A DNA stretch of 64,000 nt from Triglochin maritima (Eukaryota > Streptophyta > Magnoliopsida > Alismatales > Juncaginaceae): the NCBI GenBank assembly GCA_963682175.1, contig OY821786.1:35023501-35087500 (forward strand), given 5' to 3'. A program made the translations under genes and the position numbers. Positions 62,296 through 64,000 of the stretch are shown in pieces; position 1 is the first letter of the stretch; every line of letters starts with the position of its first letter. The notes under the pieces are model-generated. The model was not told the DNA's origin and searched no databases. It saw only the letters and a list, made by a program, of their open reading frames with translations.

Positions 62296-63848
62296 TGTTG
62301 GTTTTTTTGCCTTAATCCGTATTTTGATGATGTAATTAAACCTAATCTTAATAAGGACATGTAGATTAGCACATGTAGTATAATAGTATACATATTGTAT
62401 TGTGCTAACATCTACAGGTGATCAAGACTCAAGAAAGAAGAAAAGTCAAGTCAAGACATGTAATCAAGCTAGGATTGAAGACATGTAATTTTACCTTTCT
62501 TTGAGAATTAGGAACTTATGTAAATTGAGCATAACTTAAGCTAATATGCATGCATTCACACACTAGGTTCCTTTTAGGATTCACACACAAAATATCATAT
62601 AATTTGGACTCCATTAGATCACCTAAACACCTAAAACATTGGTCGCCAGTCTGCCTGAGTTCGGTCGACCGTTCACCTTTCGGTCGACCGGTTATACACA
62701 TTTTTTGTTATACCAGACCAATCCGTTCAACCGATCACACATCTATTTAACTGATTACCCAGACCTGTTCGGTCGACCGGTAGACCTTCGGTCGACCGTT
62801 TCGTTTGCTGTTTTTGGTAAAAATACGACCGTTTTATTTGTCGTATTATACAACGGTCGTATACACATTTTTCTCAATATACACCCCCATATACATTAGA
62901 ACCGGTCGAACAAACTACCTTTTTCGGTCGACCGTTTAATTCGTGAAAAACCCCCTGCTATCAGTCGACACAAGTTTGTCCAACCGATCAAGATTTCTCT
63001 CTACCGAACCCAGTAGTTCGGTCGACCGGTACCTGCTCGGTCGACCGTTGACCTATAGAACTTAAGTGATTCGGTCGACCAGTACCTATGTTCGGTCAAC
63101 CGATCCATCAACAGACTCAAGGGTTCGGTCGACCGATACACCTTTCGGTCGACCGTTTCTGGACAGATTTCTGAACCCGATTTTTCTGTTTTGTGTATCT
63201 TGCACAAAACCCAATAAAATCTTGTCCAAACGGCTAGAAATCTTTAGGAGCTTATAAATAGAGGTTCACACTTAGTTTTTCAAAAAGATTTCACAACTCC
63301 AAAGTGTCAAACTTATAGTGAGATTTTCCACAACCTCAAAGCTCCAAATTAGTGATCTTAAGCCTCACATCTACACATCATTCATCTAGCAATTGTTGTG
63401 CTCAATTAGAGAGTGAGTTCCACTCAGTCACCATTGTTGTAAAGTGAGCAAGGGTCTTGGTGAAAGCCCAAGACAAAGAAGCAAGGATTTCGGTGAAAGC
63501 CCGAAGTGATTCTCTCGGTTTGTGAGAGGTGGTGCCAAGCTCGGCGAGGGTTGTTCGCGAGCTTGAAGACTTGTAAAAGGCGTTGCTCCCGGCCCGGAAC
63601 GGGGAGGCATAGTGAAGACGCAAGAGGAGCTCGAACGGGGATTCGAGAGGGGCTTGCAAGAGAGGATGTAGGCGCGGCCGAACCTCTGTAAATCAGGTGT
63701 CTTCTTGTGTGGTTTGCATTGCTTTCCTACTTGTGTTTGATTTGTTTTTAATTTCCGCTGCAATTCTTTGATCAATCAACCAAGTAGTTAATTAGGGCTT
63801 AATTGTGATTAGTTTGTGGACCCATAGACCCACACGTTCCTACCTACA
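62296..63848 (+). mobile_element. Solo LTR C in the PMD intron, perfect target duplication
   Basis: Starts TGTTGGTTTTTTTGCC and ends GTTCCTACCTACA. The duplication ATTTT flanks it (62291-62295 and 63849-63853). A TATA box TATAAATAGAGG lies at 63253. The 3' part (63420-63700) is GC-rich and carries short open frames without a recognised product. The beginning resembles SIRE/Maximus-type copia LTRs (TGATGATG near the start), a weak assignment. It is oriented like the PMD gene. Confidence 0.88.
62658..63160. repeat. Array of the palindrome CGGTCGACCG in solo LTR C
   Basis: Ten exact GGTCGACC words plus variants (GGTCAACC) over about 500 bases, often in pairs 15-22 bases apart, all upstream of the TATA box. 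The same word fills U3 of solo LTR A, although the two LTRs look otherwise unrelated. Confidence 0.9.
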
Positions 63849-63895
63849 ATTTTTTGGTTGGTGTATTTTTCACGAAATATTTTAATATATTATAG

Positions 63896-64000
63896 TCGGA
63901 GGTTGTTTTGGAATGTCATGCACATCGTCTAGTCATTCTTTTCAATGACAGTTTTAGTGAGGCCCTCAAAAATTTGGGACTATATCTACTTGCCCAGATA
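63896..64000 (+). CDS. PMD gene exon 2, start only (family 1, copy 2)
   Basis: After the acceptor TATTATAG the frame reads SEVVLECHAHRLVILFND, then SEALKNLGLYLLAQI. It parallels PEAVLECRAHRPVIPFHD and ALKNLGLYQLVQI at 14268. It is open to the last base of the window. The 47 intron bases before it (63849-63895) align with the intron of copy 1. Confidence 0.78.

Larger units (their letters stand above)
53380..64000 (+). mobile_element. PMD element of family 1, copy 2, split by nested insertions (runs off the window)
   Basis: The left end (about 53380-53500) resembles the family 1 terminus (CCGAAATTTTTTAATATAATAA, shortly followed by AAAAACTAATCGGATCGCGG and CCGCGATCCGTGGGC). Exon 1 is at 53944-54075 and exon 2 starts at 63896, both on the plus strand and both close to the family 1 copy at 12491-15268. 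The intervening 9.8 kb is accounted for by one MULE and one solo LTR inside the intron. The right end lies beyond the window. The exact left base is uncertain. Confidence 0.75.

Overview
The window is nuclear DNA of a flowering plant, most likely a eudicot. It has intron-rich genes with GT/AG splice sites, AT-rich introns and intergenic DNA, site II (TGGGCC) promoter motifs, and many plant-type transposable elements: Ty1/copia, TRIM, MULE, PIF/Harbinger, CACTA, LINE and plant mobile domain elements. No species can be named from the sequence alone. I joined exons by eye; each join keeps one open frame and reproduces a known protein family.

Layout. (1) 436-10634, + strand: a nine-exon NUP1/NUP136-type FG nucleoporin, with a 1.14 kb MULE in intron 2. 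(2) About 11.5-16.2 kb: repeats and a 2.8 kb element with terminal inverted repeats that carries a decayed plant mobile domain (PMD) gene. (3) 16428-21405: a complete copia retrotransposon with identical 241 bp LTRs, inserted into an older LINE remnant. (4) 22164-23188: an element with about 240 bp inverted repeats; then 23.2-29.2 kb, mostly empty apart from a TRIM at 27.9-28.2 kb. (5) 29263-35463, - strand: a six-exon YABBY2-type transcription factor. (6) 35.7-43 kb: intergenic, with a CACTA end and an orphan site II/telo-box cluster. (7) 42999-51395, - strand: a twelve-exon UBP8-type ubiquitin-specific protease, with a 1.0 kb insertion lying exactly at a splice donor. (8) 51.5-53.2 kb: a PIF/Harbinger remnant. 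(9) 53.4 kb to the window end: a deeply nested mobile region.

The nest at 53.4-64.0 kb is the most interesting part. A PMD element opens with exon 1 at 53944-54075, and its exon 2 appears only at 63896, on the same strand. The intron between them has been filled by an 8.15 kb MULE (54126-62276, TSD 8/9) and by a solo LTR (62296-63848, perfect TSD ATTTT). The MULE carries both a MULE transposase (+) and a second, different PMD gene (-). It has itself been hit by two inverted, related LTRs: a solo LTR with perfect TSD CCTGA, and a 5' LTR with primer-binding site that cuts the PMD frame. Arrays of the palindrome CGGTCGACCG recur in both solo LTRs and, more thinly, in the TIR element at 22 kb.

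The three host genes are unrelated housekeeping or developmental genes (nuclear pore, organ polarity, histone H2B deubiquitination) and do not form a pathway. What ties the window together is repeated insertion into introns, and into older mobile elements, without destroying the host frames.
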